A stretch of 64,000 bases of DNA from JADKIH01 sp049363815 (GCA_049363815.1 JBMQEM010000163.1:56738-120737); one strand, 5' to 3'; shown: positions 43,136-52,096, counted from the stretch's first letter. Numbers and translations are program-made. The notes: generated by a model from the letters alone, not told the origin.

Positions 43136-43166
43136 TTGCCTGAGAACTCAGTTTTCCGTATTTTCG
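43136..43166 (+). promoter_or_regulatory. Promoter of mtaB, nearly leaderless
   Basis: TTG (43136-43138), 20 bases, then TATTTTCG (43159-43166), a one-base variant of TAnnTTTG. Initiation would fall close to 43171, the mtaB ATG, suggesting a leaderless or near-leaderless mRNA. Confidence 0.45.
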
Positions 43167-43170
43167 CGCG

Positions 43171-44529
43171 ATGGATTTCGGGGCAACTGTTTCTTTTCAC
43201 ACCTTAGGCTGCAAATTGAATTTTGCAGAGACTTCTACGATTGCCAGACAATTGAAATCCGCAGGATTCCGTAAGGTAGAATTTGAAACTCCTGCCGATG
43301 TGGTTGTGATCAATACCTGTTCAGTGACAGAAAATGCTGACAAGGAATGCAAGACAATAGTCCGCCGTGCACAACAAGCAAACCCCAACGCCTTCATAGC
43401 TATTATTGGCTGTTATGCACAATTAAAACCCGAAGAGATCTCCTCAATCCCTGGTGTTGACCTTGTCTTAGGTGCAACAGAAAAATTTAATCTACCGGAA
43501 TACCTTAGCAACCTCAAGAAAAAAGAAATAGCTGAGATCCATTCCTGTGAGATCGGCGATGCAACCAACTTTACTTCTGCATATTCTTTTGGTGACCGTA
43601 CCAGGGCTTTTCTTAAGGTACAGGATGGCTGCGATTATTCCTGTTCCTACTGCACAATTCCGCTGGCTCGCGGAAACAGCCGAAGTGATACAATTGCAGG
43701 CATCTTAGAAAATGTTAATGCAATTGCAGAAAAAGATGTGAAAGAGATCGTACTTACCGGCGTTAACCTTGGTGATTATGGAATCTTTGATACCACATCC
43801 ATGAAAAGAGAAACCGATTTTTATTCATTGGTAAAGGAACTTGATAAAGTAAATGGAATTGAACGTTTCAGGATCTCTTCCATTGAGCCAAATCTTCTTA
43901 CAGATGAGATCATCTCTTTCGTTTCAACATCAGAAAAATTTGTCCCACACTTTCATATTCCGTTGCAATCCGGTTCTGACAAGATCTTAGGATTAATGCG
44001 CCGGCGCTATAAACGTAATCTGTATGTTGAACGTGTGAATAAAATTAAATCTGTGATGCCAAACGCCTGCATTGGTGTCGACGTGATCGTTGGATTTCCG
44101 GGAGAGACCGAGTCGGATTTCATGGACACTTATAGATTCCTGAATGAACTTGATATATCATACCTTCATGTATTCACTTATTCGGAAAGAGAGAATACTG
44201 ATGCTGCTGAACTAAAGGATGTAGTTCCGATTCCAGAAAGAAAACGGAGAAATAAAATGCTACGGATCCTTTCTGAGAAAAAGAAAAATTATTTCTATTC
44301 TCAGTTTATTAACAAAGAATTTCCAGTCTTGATCGAAGAAGAAAATAAAGACGGATACATTGCCGGATTTACATCAAACTATATCCGTGTCTCCATTCCT
44401 TATGACCGGTCACTTATTAATTCACTTGTGAAAGTGAAATTGATTTCATTTGATGGAGGTTCAACAGTTAATGGAGAATTTCTTAAGTCAATTGATAATT
44501 CAAGGGTTGAATACCTGACCGGTAATTAA
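43171..44529 (+). CDS. mtaB: tRNA (N6-threonylcarbamoyladenosine-37) C2-methylthiotransferase MtaB
   Basis: The 452-residue radical-SAM methylthiotransferase has an N-terminal UPF0004 domain with three cysteines (C14 in HTLGCKLNFAE, C50 in INTCSVT, C81 in IIGCYAQL) holding the auxiliary 4Fe-4S cluster. The radical-SAM cluster motif C154xxxC158xxC161 lies in DGCDYSCSYCTIPLARG. A TRAM domain ends the protein. The GCKLNxxE opening and SVTENADKECKT favour MtaB, which makes ms2t6A37 from the TsaD product, over MiaB or RimO. All catalytic cysteines are present. It has its own promoter at 43136-43166. Confidence 0.95.
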   Translation: MDFGATVSFHTLGCKLNFAETSTIARQLKSAGFRKVEFETPADVVVINTCSVTENADKECKTIVRRAQQANPNAFIAIIGCYAQLKPEEISSIPGVDLVLGATEKFNLPEYLSNLKKKEIAEIHSCEIGDATNFTSAYSFGDRTRAFLKVQDGCDYSCSYCTIPLARGNSRSDTIAGILENVNAIAEKDVKEIVLTGVNLGDYGIFDTTSMKRETDFYSLVKELDKVNGIERFRISSIEPNLLTDEIISFVSTSEKFVPHFHIPLQSGSDKILGLMRRRYKRNLYVERVNKIKSVMPNACIGVDVIVGFPGETESDFMDTYRFLNELDISYLHVFTYSERENTDAAELKDVVPIPERKRRNKMLRILSEKKKNYFYSQFINKEFPVLIEEENKDGYIAGFTSNYIRVSIPYDRSLINSLVKVKLISFDGGSTVNGEFLKSIDNSRVEYLTGN

Positions 44530-44586
44530 AAGTGAAAAATAATAATGAATAATGTTGGCACTGCAGGAAAGTATTCACTGTTATGC

Positions 44587-44635
44587 AAGCATTCTTTGAA
44601 CGTCATTCGAAATGTATGAGAAATGACAGATGCTT
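44587..44635. repeat. Degenerate inverted repeat before lgt
   Basis: AAGCAT (44587-44592) and GTCATT (44602-44607) face AATGAC (44622-44627) and ATGCTT (44630-44635). The core GTCATTCGAAATGTATGAGAAATGAC looks like a decayed relative of the TGTCATTTCGAACG..GAGAAATC-type repeats often seen between Bacteroidota genes. Confidence 0.35.
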
Positions 44636-44666
44636 AAGTATAAAACAGGCCATAAAAAAATAAAAA

Positions 44667-45821
44667 ATGTACGCAGGATTCTCTGATCTATTGAATGATC
44701 TTTTTGGAACACACTTCACCTACTCTTTTCCTCCAATGTTCGGATTACTGGTGGCCATTTCTTTTTTACTGGCTGCATGGACGATGTCCATGGAACTAAA
44801 AAGAAAAGAGTCTCTTGGATTGTTACATCCGGTTCTAAGAAAGATGACTGTAGGAAAGCCTGCAGGAATGGATGAGTATTTCTGGAATGCTGTATTTGGA
44901 TTTATTCTGGGTTCAAAGATCTTTTATGCGATCTTCAACAGCGAAGAATTTTTTACCGATCCTCAGGCGGCTTTATTGTCGCTTAAAGGAAGTTTAGGCG
45001 GCGGAATCCTTTGGGCTGCAATTGCAGTGATCTGGAAATATTACGAAAGTAAAAAGCAACTGTTAAAAGATCCCAAAGAAGTTGAAGTAAAAGTTTATCC
45101 GCACCAGATGGTTTCTGAGATCACCATGGCTGCAGCGATCGGAGGATTATTAGGTGCAAAAGTCTTTCACTTGCTTGAATACTGGAATGATTTTATTGCT
45201 GATCCGGCTGGAATGTTTTTCAGCGGCAGTGGACTTACCATGTATGGCGGATTGATAGTTGGCGGGGCCACTGTATTATGGTATGGAAAGAAAAATAATA
45301 TTGCTCCACTTCATTTGTGTGATGCAACCGCACCGGGATTAATGCTTGCCTATGGTACAGGAAGACTGGGCTGTCAGATTTCCGGTGATGGGGACTGGGG
45401 AATAGTTAACACCTCACCAAAACCATCCTTACTTTCCTGGATTCCTGACTGGTTGTGGTCTTATACTTATCCGAATAATGTTGTGGGAGAAGGAATACCA
45501 ATTGAAGGTTGTGTAGGAAATCATTGTAATGAACTTCCGCAGGGAGTTTTCCCAACTCCGTTGTATGAAAGTATCATGTGCATTTCACTTTTTTTCCTTC
45601 TCTGGGTAATGCGTAAGAAGATCAGTACTCCGGGAAGGTTATTCTCTTGGTACTTGTTATTCAATGGAATTGAACGGTTTTTAATTGAGAATATACGTGT
45701 CAATTCGCAATATCATATCGGCAGTTTCGGCTTTACACAAGCTCAAATGATCTCTCTTCTGCTCGCAATGGTTGGTGTAACAGGACTATTTTATTTCAAG
45801 GAAAAGAAAAAACTTGCCTGA
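44667..45821 (+). CDS. lgt: Prolipoprotein diacylglyceryl transferase
   Basis: The 384-residue polytopic enzyme is longer than E. coli Lgt (291). The signature is LCDATAPGLMLAYGTGRLGCQISGDGDWG, the Lgt box holding catalytic Arg and acidic residues, plus YGGLIVGGATVLWYG and the C-terminal FLIENIRVNSQY arginine motif. The extra length sits in a charged loop near residue 130 (YESKKQLLKDPKEVEVK) and in a periplasmic segment with a cysteine pair (CVGNHC). It transfers diacylglycerol to the lipobox cysteine of prolipoproteins, several of which are encoded in this window. The IMPase-type gene starts directly after its stop. Confidence 0.93.
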   Translation: MYAGFSDLLNDLFGTHFTYSFPPMFGLLVAISFLLAAWTMSMELKRKESLGLLHPVLRKMTVGKPAGMDEYFWNAVFGFILGSKIFYAIFNSEEFFTDPQAALLSLKGSLGGGILWAAIAVIWKYYESKKQLLKDPKEVEVKVYPHQMVSEITMAAAIGGLLGAKVFHLLEYWNDFIADPAGMFFSGSGLTMYGGLIVGGATVLWYGKKNNIAPLHLCDATAPGLMLAYGTGRLGCQISGDGDWGIVNTSPKPSLLSWIPDWLWSYTYPNNVVGEGIPIEGCVGNHCNELPQGVFPTPLYESIMCISLFFLLWVMRKKISTPGRLFSWYLLFNGIERFLIENIRVNSQYHIGSFGFTQAQMISLLLAMVGVTGLFYFKEKKKLA

Positions 45822-46628
45822 ATGGAAAATCTCGCCCTTCAAAAACTTTGTCTTGATGTTACCGCTCTGACCAAAGAAGTCGGATTATTTATTTTAGAAG
45901 AACGTAAGACATTTTCGCAGAATAAAATTGAGAAAAAAGGTCATAATGATCTTGTATCTTATGTCGATAAAACTGCTGAAGAACGTATCGTCAGTAAACT
46001 AAAAGTCCTTCTGCCAGAGGCCGGTTTTTATACTGAAGAATCAACTGACAATTCCAGGGGTGAAAGATTTAACTGGGTCATCGACCCATTAGATGGCACA
46101 ACAAATTTCATTCATGGTATCCCCTGCTTTTGTATCTCCATTGCCTTACTTGAGAATAATGAACTGATCCTTGGAGTGGTTCATGAATTGAATCTTGACG
46201 AATGTTTTTATGCCTGGAAAGATGGAGGTGCATTTATGAATGGAAAAAGTATAAGCGTATCCGGTATAAATGTTCTTTCTGATTCACTGATCGCAACAGG
46301 TTTTCCTTACTATAATTATGAGAGAATGATCCCATATATGAAAGTCTTCGACTGGTGTATGCGGAATACTCATGGATTAAGAAGGTTGGGTTCGGCTGCT
46401 GCTGATCTGGCTTATGTTGCTTGCGGCAGGTTTGAAGCATTTTATGAATATGGCCTGAACGCATGGGATGTTGCCGGTGGTGCAATCATTGTCAGAGAAG
46501 CCGGTGGACGGGTTACTGATTTTAAAGGTGGAAATGATTTTATCTTCGGCGGTGAACTGATAGCAGCAAATAAAGAAGTGTATGAAGAAATGTTCAAAGT
46601 GATCGATCAGGAATTTTTCGGGAAATAA
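45822..46628 (+). CDS. Inositol monophosphatase-family phosphatase (SuhB-like)
   Basis: The 268-residue protein has the Mg2+-dependent phosphatase motifs: ESTDNSRG with E72-E73, the WVIDPLDGTTNFIHGIP signature (D88, D91) and WDVAGGAIIVREAGGRV at about residue 216. All metal ligands are present. The family includes inositol-1-phosphatase, SuhB and related sugar-phosphate and 3'-phosphoadenosine phosphatases, so the substrate is not fixed. It starts with ATG immediately after the lgt stop, so it is very probably in the same operon and could be translationally coupled. Confidence 0.92.
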   Translation: MENLALQKLCLDVTALTKEVGLFILEERKTFSQNKIEKKGHNDLVSYVDKTAEERIVSKLKVLLPEAGFYTEESTDNSRGERFNWVIDPLDGTTNFIHGIPCFCISIALLENNELILGVVHELNLDECFYAWKDGGAFMNGKSISVSGINVLSDSLIATGFPYYNYERMIPYMKVFDWCMRNTHGLRRLGSAAADLAYVACGRFEAFYEYGLNAWDVAGGAIIVREAGGRVTDFKGGNDFIFGGELIAANKEVYEEMFKVIDQEFFGK

Positions 46629-46655
46629 CACCGGAGTAATAAAGAAATATTCAAC

Positions 46656-47165
46656 ATGAAACCAACCATTCTATTTGAAGAGAGTCAGCGTTTCACTCAG
46701 AAATTATTCCGGATAATTTTACTTCTAATCTCGGGTCTTTTTTTATATGCTTTTGTCCAGCAGGTTTTAATTGGTCAGCCTTTCGGAAATAAACCTCTAA
46801 GTGACAAAGGGATCATTGCAGCAATAGTATTTCTTTCTGTCTTCAACTTATTATTTTACAGTATGCGATTGGTTACAACAATCGACGAAGAAGCGATATC
46901 AGTAAGATTTTATCCGTTCCACTTTTTTCCAAAGCGATTTGAATGGAACCAGCTTCAGGATGTAATTATTAGGGAGTATAATCCGATGAAAGAATATGGT
47001 GGCTGGGGATTAAGGGGATTCGGATCAAAAAAAATTATGACTGTTTCAGGAAACTGGCTGGTTGAAGTCGTATTTGTAAATGGTCAAAGTCTATTAATAG
47101 GGACAAAAAAACCTGAAGAATTGAGATCTGCATTGGAACTTACTCGATTCAAAAGAACCACTTAG
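46656..47165 (+). CDS. Membrane protein with PH-like domain (DUF6141-like)
   Basis: The 169-residue protein has two N-terminal helices (LFRIILLLISGLFLYAFVQQ, IIAAIVFLSVFNLLFYSM) and a cytosolic beta-domain: LVTTIDEEAISVRFYPFHFFPKRFEWNQLQDVIIREYNPMKEYGGWGLRG. This matches the bPH/DUF6141-like small membrane proteins in Bacteroidota, with the GGWGLRG motif. Function unknown. It lies 27 bases after the phosphatase gene and is convergent with DUF1003. Confidence 0.75.
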   Translation: MKPTILFEESQRFTQKLFRIILLLISGLFLYAFVQQVLIGQPFGNKPLSDKGIIAAIVFLSVFNLLFYSMRLVTTIDEEAISVRFYPFHFFPKRFEWNQLQDVIIREYNPMKEYGGWGLRGFGSKKIMTVSGNWLVEVVFVNGQSLLIGTKKPEELRSALELTRFKRTT

Positions 47166-47169
47166 TGTC

Positions 47170-47874
47170 TTATTTGTCGTTCGATTTTATCTTCTTAATG
47201 ATATCTCCCATCATTTCAATTTGCACCTTCTGGATCTCGATCAACTCCTGCTGCTGATGCAAGATCAGGTGATCCAGTTTTTCATGTAACATCCGGATCT
47301 CAAGCTCGGATTTTAGATTGATCATGTAATCCTTTTTCGCCCTTTCCCGGTCTTTCTCCTCCTGCCGGTTCTGACTCATCATGATTATTGGTGCCTGTAA
47401 GGCAGCTATACATGACAAGATCAGATTTAACAAAATAAAAGGATATGGATCGTAACCCGCATTTGCAAACCAGATCACATTTAAAGAGATCCAAAGCAAT
47501 ATAAAAACCCCGAATGAAATAATGAACTTCCAGCTTCCTCCAAATGTCGCCACAGTATCAGCCAGTTTCTGTGCAGCTGTCAGTTTAACTTCATTCTCCT
47601 CTATTGAGTGAACAAGTAACTCACTATTCTTTACAGATGCAATAACAGTATTTTCAAGTTCAGATAATTCACCTGTCTCACTCAGCAGATAACTTGAAAT
47701 GTATTTAACCCGGTAATCATTCAGCTCCGTTACGGAAATACAGGAATTTTCCGTGATCCCGGGGTAGTCTCTTTTAATCAGGTCAAATATTTTTGCATTG
47801 ATGGTTGAAACTTTTACTTTTTCCTCATCAGAAAAAGATTCCTTCGATAGATCGCTGACGAATTTCTTTTCCAT
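47170..47874 (-). CDS. DUF1003 membrane protein
   Basis: I used the ATG at 47874 (MEKKFVSDLSKESFSDEEK...) because the longer frame to 47940 overlaps the upstream gene and adds non-homologous residues; the product is 234 residues. The DUF1003 domain is clear: ADTVATFGGSWKFIISFGVFILLWISLNVI and YDPYPFILLNLILSCIAALQAPIIMMSQNRQ, two adjacent helices, followed by a charged coiled-coil tail (about residues 165-234, EKDRERAKKDYMINLKSELE ...). No function is established. It starts four bases after the stop of the polytopic gene upstream. Confidence 0.88.
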   Translation of the reverse strand: MEKKFVSDLSKESFSDEEKVKVSTINAKIFDLIKRDYPGITENSCISVTELNDYRVKYISSYLLSETGELSELENTVIASVKNSELLVHSIEENEVKLTAAQKLADTVATFGGSWKFIISFGVFILLWISLNVIWFANAGYDPYPFILLNLILSCIAALQAPIIMMSQNRQEEKDRERAKKDYMINLKSELEIRMLHEKLDHLILHQQQELIEIQKVQIEMMGDIIKKIKSNDK

Positions 47875-47878
47875 GTGT

Positions 47879-49318
47879 TCAGAATTGGTAATAATATTTG
47901 GGTTCCTTTGTGATCTTCCAGAAATAGAAAACCTGAGCATTTACTTCTGAATCTTTCACCTCTTCAGCAAGGTACCAGGAAGCCAGGTTGCATCTATCTG
48001 ATAACTCCACAATTTTTTCATCTGAAACAGAAAGCATTTCCAGTGAAGCTCGCTGGCAATTATCGATTCTTAATAAAGGTAAATCGGCTATTGAATAAAA
48101 TAACATTACTATCAAGATATATACACCGGTAATTTTCATTCTTCCGGGATTAACTTTTGTTTCATCAATAAGTTTAATAGTTGTGACAATTAACAATAAG
48201 ATCAGGCAGAATGTTGCCGGAATGAAGTTATCTCTTCTGACAATATTTGGTCGAAAATCGAAGTATCCATCCATCGGCAAAACGAGAATATATATAGCGA
48301 AAAAAAACGAAAGCCACTTTATGATTTTCATCTCTTGCGTTACTGGCCTTATTTTTTTCAGGATAAAAATGTTCACTCCTATGAGTACCACCAAGACCCA
48401 TAAGCCGGGTTTTCCAAAAAAAATATTTTTCAGCCCGCCAGGAATTTTTGTCAATCTTTCAAAATAGGAGATCCCATGTATATTTCTTTCTGCACTATAA
48501 AGACTTATGAAATACGAGTATAAACACAGAACAACAAAAAGCAAAAGTATATAAAAGTATCTTTTATCTGCTTTTAGCTTTTTGATAATAATTCCCGGAT
48601 CTGTTTTAAAGATCAGTTTACCTGCAAGACCCGTAATTAGCAATGCAATTACAATTAGCGGAGCCAGGTTACTCATAAAAGGTGTAGTAATCGCCAGGAT
48701 AAAATAAAAGATAGCCCTGCTCCTGCTTATACTTACTGCATTTTCGAAAGTGACCTGTTTAATGAATGGATAAAATAGAATGATCGTCATTACAAAAGTC
48801 AGTGCATAATAAACAGTATATGAAACCGCTGAATCAATGATTCCCATGGTGACGCTGTAACCGCCTACCTGAAAAAAAACACTTGCAAGTGCAATGGAGA
48901 TCAGAAATTTATCATTCCTGAAGTTTATTTTTCCTGTCACAATGATGGCTAGCATAAGCATGATCAGGATCTGGATCACTATTTTTAGAAATGCCGAAGA
49001 AAAATAAATGGAGTTGATCGGTGACATAAATGTCTGTGTGGCAAAAGGAACAGTTCTGTAATATTCATAGATGAATCCAATAGCAAAAAAACGATTTGGT
49101 TCAATAGTACCGGAAGTAGATGTTATTGCATCAAAGCCTGCTGGATCCTTTAATACCGCTTTGTATCTTTCAGTTGGAAGGACAATTGATGTTATATCAC
49201 CATCTATCGGTGTATTGTAAAATTGATTGAATGAAACAGTCAGATCAAGGATTATAAAAAGAATAAGCAAGATCCTTAATTTTCCAGGTAGGAATTGATT
49301 ATTTGGCGAGTTTAGCAT
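47879..49318 (-). CDS. Polytopic membrane protein of unknown function (DUF6056-like)
   Basis: The 479-residue protein is predicted to have about ten to eleven helices, such as RILLILFIILDLTVSF, FLKIVIQILIMLMLAIIVTG and ICLILLLIVTTIKLID. A large first periplasmic loop holds NTPIDGDITSIVLPTERYKAVLKDPAG and NRFFAIGFIYEYYRTVPF. The layout (an early outside loop with an acidic pair, many helices, a short C-terminal domain) is like lipid-linked sugar glycosyltransferases and DUF6056-type proteins, but no signature is decisive. Its start overlaps the end of the GNAT gene by 20 bases and it is followed at once by DUF1003, so all three genes are probably one transcript. Confidence 0.75.
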   Translation of the reverse strand: MLNSPNNQFLPGKLRILLILFIILDLTVSFNQFYNTPIDGDITSIVLPTERYKAVLKDPAGFDAITSTSGTIEPNRFFAIGFIYEYYRTVPFATQTFMSPINSIYFSSAFLKIVIQILIMLMLAIIVTGKINFRNDKFLISIALASVFFQVGGYSVTMGIIDSAVSYTVYYALTFVMTIILFYPFIKQVTFENAVSISRSRAIFYFILAITTPFMSNLAPLIVIALLITGLAGKLIFKTDPGIIIKKLKADKRYFYILLLFVVLCLYSYFISLYSAERNIHGISYFERLTKIPGGLKNIFFGKPGLWVLVVLIGVNIFILKKIRPVTQEMKIIKWLSFFFAIYILVLPMDGYFDFRPNIVRRDNFIPATFCLILLLIVTTIKLIDETKVNPGRMKITGVYILIVMLFYSIADLPLLRIDNCQRASLEMLSVSDEKIVELSDRCNLASWYLAEEVKDSEVNAQVFYFWKITKEPKYYYQF

Positions 49319-49823
49319 AAATATTCAAGTCGATAAATTTACCATTTTTATATTCGCTTTCACGCCTGCAACCTTCAAAAATAAATCCTGTTCTCTCAAG
49401 AAGCGTAATAGATTGGATATTTTCGGATTCAACAACTGCTTCCATCCGATGAAGGTTCCAGTTGCTGACTGCATGCTGAAATACAATTGGAATGAGTTCT
49501 TTCAGAATACCTTTTCCCCAGAATTGCGGTAAAAGCCAGAAACCTATTTCTGCACAGTAATGCAAAGGTTGAAAATGATTGAAACCGATTCCACCTAAAA
49601 AGGTACCGTCAAGCCTTGAACGAATTGCCCACCATTGACCGGTATGCCGGTTCTCAATTTCTTCAAACCACTTCATCTGAGCCTGAGTTGCTTCCAGAGA
49701 TGGGTAACTTATGCCATAATATTTTATCACCCGTGGATCTGATAATCCTGAATAAACATGATGAATATCTTCCTGTGTAAATTTATTCAGCTCAAATTTT
49801 TCTGTTTTCAAAATTGACAGCAT
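49299..49823 (-). CDS. GNAT-family N-acetyltransferase (RimJ/RimL-like)
   Basis: The 174-residue protein shows the GNAT pattern of ribosomal-protein or small-substrate acetyltransferases: LNKFTQEDIHHVYSGLSDPRVIKYYG, GGIGFNHFQPLHYCAEIGFWLLPQFWGKGILKEL (acetyl-CoA loop near QFWGKGI), VVESENIQSITLLERTGFIFEGCRRES. The substrate is not known. The gene's stop overlaps by 20 bases the start of the polytopic membrane gene, which suggests co-translation. RimJ/RimL-type similarity does not prove ribosomal substrates. Confidence 0.88.
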   Translation of the reverse strand: MLSILKTEKFELNKFTQEDIHHVYSGLSDPRVIKYYGISYPSLEATQAQMKWFEEIENRHTGQWWAIRSRLDGTFLGGIGFNHFQPLHYCAEIGFWLLPQFWGKGILKELIPIVFQHAVSNWNLHRMEAVVESENIQSITLLERTGFIFEGCRRESEYKNGKFIDLNIYAKLAK

Positions 49824-49847
49824 TTTGGATAGTCAGAAAGTAAAAAA

Positions 49848-50297
49848 TCAGCTGATATTTTTTATCAGATAATCAGTCCCATTAAATGAAACAGTTTCCT
49901 TCTTCTTGGCATTCATCATTGCCTTTGCCAATGGAGCGATGGCAGAAATAACCATGATGTCAGAATTTTTGATCCTTATCTTTCCTAGGGGAATAGACAG
50001 AAATAACATACCTTTATTTGTTTCGACCAATGCACCGGTGCGAACAGATTTTACTTCTTCATCAGGATTGATCGAAGCTAGAATTTCAAGTTGTCTGTCG
50101 GCCTCGTTAAATTGAGTGATCAGTTTTTCCTGTTCTATCTGCATCATTGCCCTGGCAGTTTCATGCTTGTCGCCTGCAGAACTTTTTGAATCATTTTCTG
50201 CATCTGATACCAGCTCATTCAATTTATCCTTAAAAGAATGTACTTTCTCTGTAAGGACTTGTTTGCAATGAATTAAAATTTCGTTTTTTATACTCAC
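49848..50297 (-). CDS. GreA/GreB C-terminal-domain-like protein
   Basis: The 149-residue protein begins with GTG at 50297. It has an N-terminal helical pair (ILIHCKQVLTEKVHSFKDKLNELVSDAEND, then HETARAMMQIEQEKLITQFNEADRQLEIL) and a C-terminal beta segment with VRTGALVETNKGMLFLSIPLGKIRI ... ISAIAPLAKAMMNAKKKETVSFNGTDYLI, which follows the FKBP-like GreA/GreB C-domain. In public annotations such proteins are sometimes called 3-oxoacyl-ACP synthase by error; no thiolase fold is present here. The coiled-coil NTD lacks the long basic-patch/acidic-tip arrangement of GreA, so the role at RNA polymerase is uncertain. Confidence 0.75.
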   Translation of the reverse strand: MSIKNEILIHCKQVLTEKVHSFKDKLNELVSDAENDSKSSAGDKHETARAMMQIEQEKLITQFNEADRQLEILASINPDEEVKSVRTGALVETNKGMLFLSIPLGKIRIKNSDIMVISAIAPLAKAMMNAKKKETVSFNGTDYLIKNIS

Positions 50298-50334
50298 GTC
50301 TTCTTCTTTAAACCCAACAAATTAGGTTGTGTTT

Positions 50335-50814
50335 CTATTTTACCCTACGCATTTTAAAATACTCTTTCTTGTATCCGTTCGCAGTCGGACCTTCAATAAA
50401 AGCAACAAGAGAATCTTTATGAGGGTTGGTATAAACGATCTTTTTCGGAAAATCGTGCTCTTCATTTTCAAATGTGTATTCACCTTTTTTAGCACTTGTA
50501 AAAGCGAAATATACAGGCTCTCCATTATTCTGGTTTTGAACACTCGGAATGTAAAAAACTTTCCCATTTTTCATTCTCAGGGAGATCTCCTCATAAAAGA
50601 TCGTATCCACTCCAGCCATATAAATACTGCTTCCAACGAAAGTAGTATCATCGATCCTGTTCCAGATCTCTATCATTTTTCCGTCTGAGGTGCTGTCCAT
50701 CCACTCACCAACAAGCCAACTGAACTGTGACATGTCGTTTTTTTTTCCTGAGTTAGTTTGAGAACAAGAAAATAATAGCAGTAAGAAAGATAAGGCAAGA
50801 ATGTATTTCATCAA
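50335..50814 (-). CDS. DUF6265-type lipoprotein
   Basis: The 159-residue lipoprotein has MMKYILALSFLLLLFSCSQT with the lipobox cysteine near residue 17. The mature part has SWLVGEWMDSTSDGKMIEIWNRIDDTTFVGSSIY and a closing YTFENEEHDFPKKIVYTN, the DUF6265 pattern, a lipocalin-like calycin barrel with a GxW motif. Ligand and role are unknown. It stands four bases before the SGNH-type gene's end on the same strand. Confidence 0.82.
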   Translation of the reverse strand: MMKYILALSFLLLLFSCSQTNSGKKNDMSQFSWLVGEWMDSTSDGKMIEIWNRIDDTTFVGSSIYMAGVDTIFYEEISLRMKNGKVFYIPSVQNQNNGEPVYFAFTSAKKGEYTFENEEHDFPKKIVYTNPHKDSLVAFIEGPTANGYKKEYFKMRRVK

Positions 50815-50818
50815 TAAA

Positions 50819-52096
50819 TTATTTCAGGACAAATGGAATACATTTCAGTAAGCCCTCATTTGAAGTAATATTAACAAAATAAAACCCATCCTGCAAATCC
50901 TGAACATTTAGCTTCAATTCTGATCCATTTGATAAGTTTGATTTGAGGACAACTTTCCCCAGTATATTTATGATCTCCAGTGTGCAATTTGTAAGCCCTG
51001 CTGACATTCCACGGACCTCAATAAAATCAGTTGCAGGATTGGGATAGACCAAAATATCTTTTTCTTCATTCAATTGTTCAATGTCTGTACTGGTTACATT
51101 CACCTCCATTACATTTGTATCTGAATAAGAGCAATTGTAGGAGATGAGTGAAACATCATATAACCCAACTGCAGAAAAATAATGTATCGGATCTTTAAGT
51201 GTTGAATAACTGCCATCATTAAAATCCCATCGGTAACTTACGGAATTTGCAGATTGGTTTCCAAATGAAACTGAATTACCACCGAGATTATAATAATTAT
51301 AATTTGCTTTCGGATCATAATCGCCAATGTACCAATTGGACATATTGTTAAAAACAACATCCTTTGCCGCCTGACGGATCCAGGCTCCATTTGGCGGGTG
51401 GATTCCGAAATCATAAGTTACAGTAGTCGGGTCTTTTCTGAAAATACTCGCATAAAAACAACAGGCTGCTGCGTAAGAACCTTCATTGGACGGGTGACTT
51501 TCATCGATCTGATATAACTGAATGGTTGGATAATTCTGACGAATGTGATTCCATACTGCACCCACAGGTGAAACAATTGAATTGTTGTTAAATGCCATTT
51601 CAAGATAACGAAGTCTTAATAAACTATCCATGCCTTCATAGGTACACACCGGAGGCCAGGAAGAACAATTGCTCGCATCACCGAATTCTCTTCCCCAGGT
51701 CATATAAAAAATTGTTTCAGCACAGGGATTGTTTGAGGTGATCAGGCTGTCAAGAAATCGGGCATATGGATAAACAGATATCTGAACTTGTCCGAGAGGA
51801 AATGAAGGCAATTGACTTTGTTCCTGCAATACCACAAAATCCCAATTTCCCTGATTGATCAATGAAACAGAAACCGGATCCGTGCTGTGATTTTGCAAAG
51901 TATATCCACCGGGAGCATAAGAAAGATATGAAAGAGAATCACCGTTGGATGAAGCGATGTTTGAAATGATCTGTGGAAGATCGTTTACATCTGTGTAACT
52001 GTTTCCTAAAAATAACACCCTGAATAATGAGGCATTTGCTCCTTTGTTCAGGCACAATAGTGACAACAACGTCATCACTAACTTAGGAAATTTCAT
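50819..52096 (-). CDS. Secreted SGNH-like hydrolase with PKD domain and T9SS type A sorting domain
   Basis: The 425-residue protein has a signal peptide (KLVMTLLSLLCLNKGANA). The hydrolase part opens with VLFLGNSYTDVNDLP, the SGNH/GDSL nucleophile block (S33), and ends with the catalytic pair IDESHPSNEGSY (D198, H201). A PKD/CARDB-like beta domain (about 260-335, FGNQSANSVSYRWDFNDGSYSTLKDPIHYFSAVG) follows, then a sorting domain from residue 347 (ILVYPNPATDFIEV ... LQDGFYFVNIT). The enzyme would deacylate or hydrolyse an ester on the cell surface after T9SS export. The substrate is not known. It lies 124 bases downstream of another T9SS cargo gene on the same strand. Confidence 0.9.
   Translation of the reverse strand: MKFPKLVMTLLSLLCLNKGANASLFRVLFLGNSYTDVNDLPQIISNIASSNGDSLSYLSYAPGGYTLQNHSTDPVSVSLINQGNWDFVVLQEQSQLPSFPLGQVQISVYPYARFLDSLITSNNPCAETIFYMTWGREFGDASNCSSWPPVCTYEGMDSLLRLRYLEMAFNNNSIVSPVGAVWNHIRQNYPTIQLYQIDESHPSNEGSYAAACCFYASIFRKDPTTVTYDFGIHPPNGAWIRQAAKDVVFNNMSNWYIGDYDPKANYNYYNLGGNSVSFGNQSANSVSYRWDFNDGSYSTLKDPIHYFSAVGLYDVSLISYNCSYSDTNVMEVNVTSTDIEQLNEEKDILVYPNPATDFIEVRGMSAGLTNCTLEIINILGKVVLKSNLSNGSELKLNVQDLQDGFYFVNITSNEGLLKCIPFVLK

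Noticed and set aside
49848..50297. 3-oxoacyl-ACP synthase
   Set aside because: No thiolase fold or catalytic Cys-His-Asn is present; helix pair plus a small beta-domain fits a GreA-like protein.
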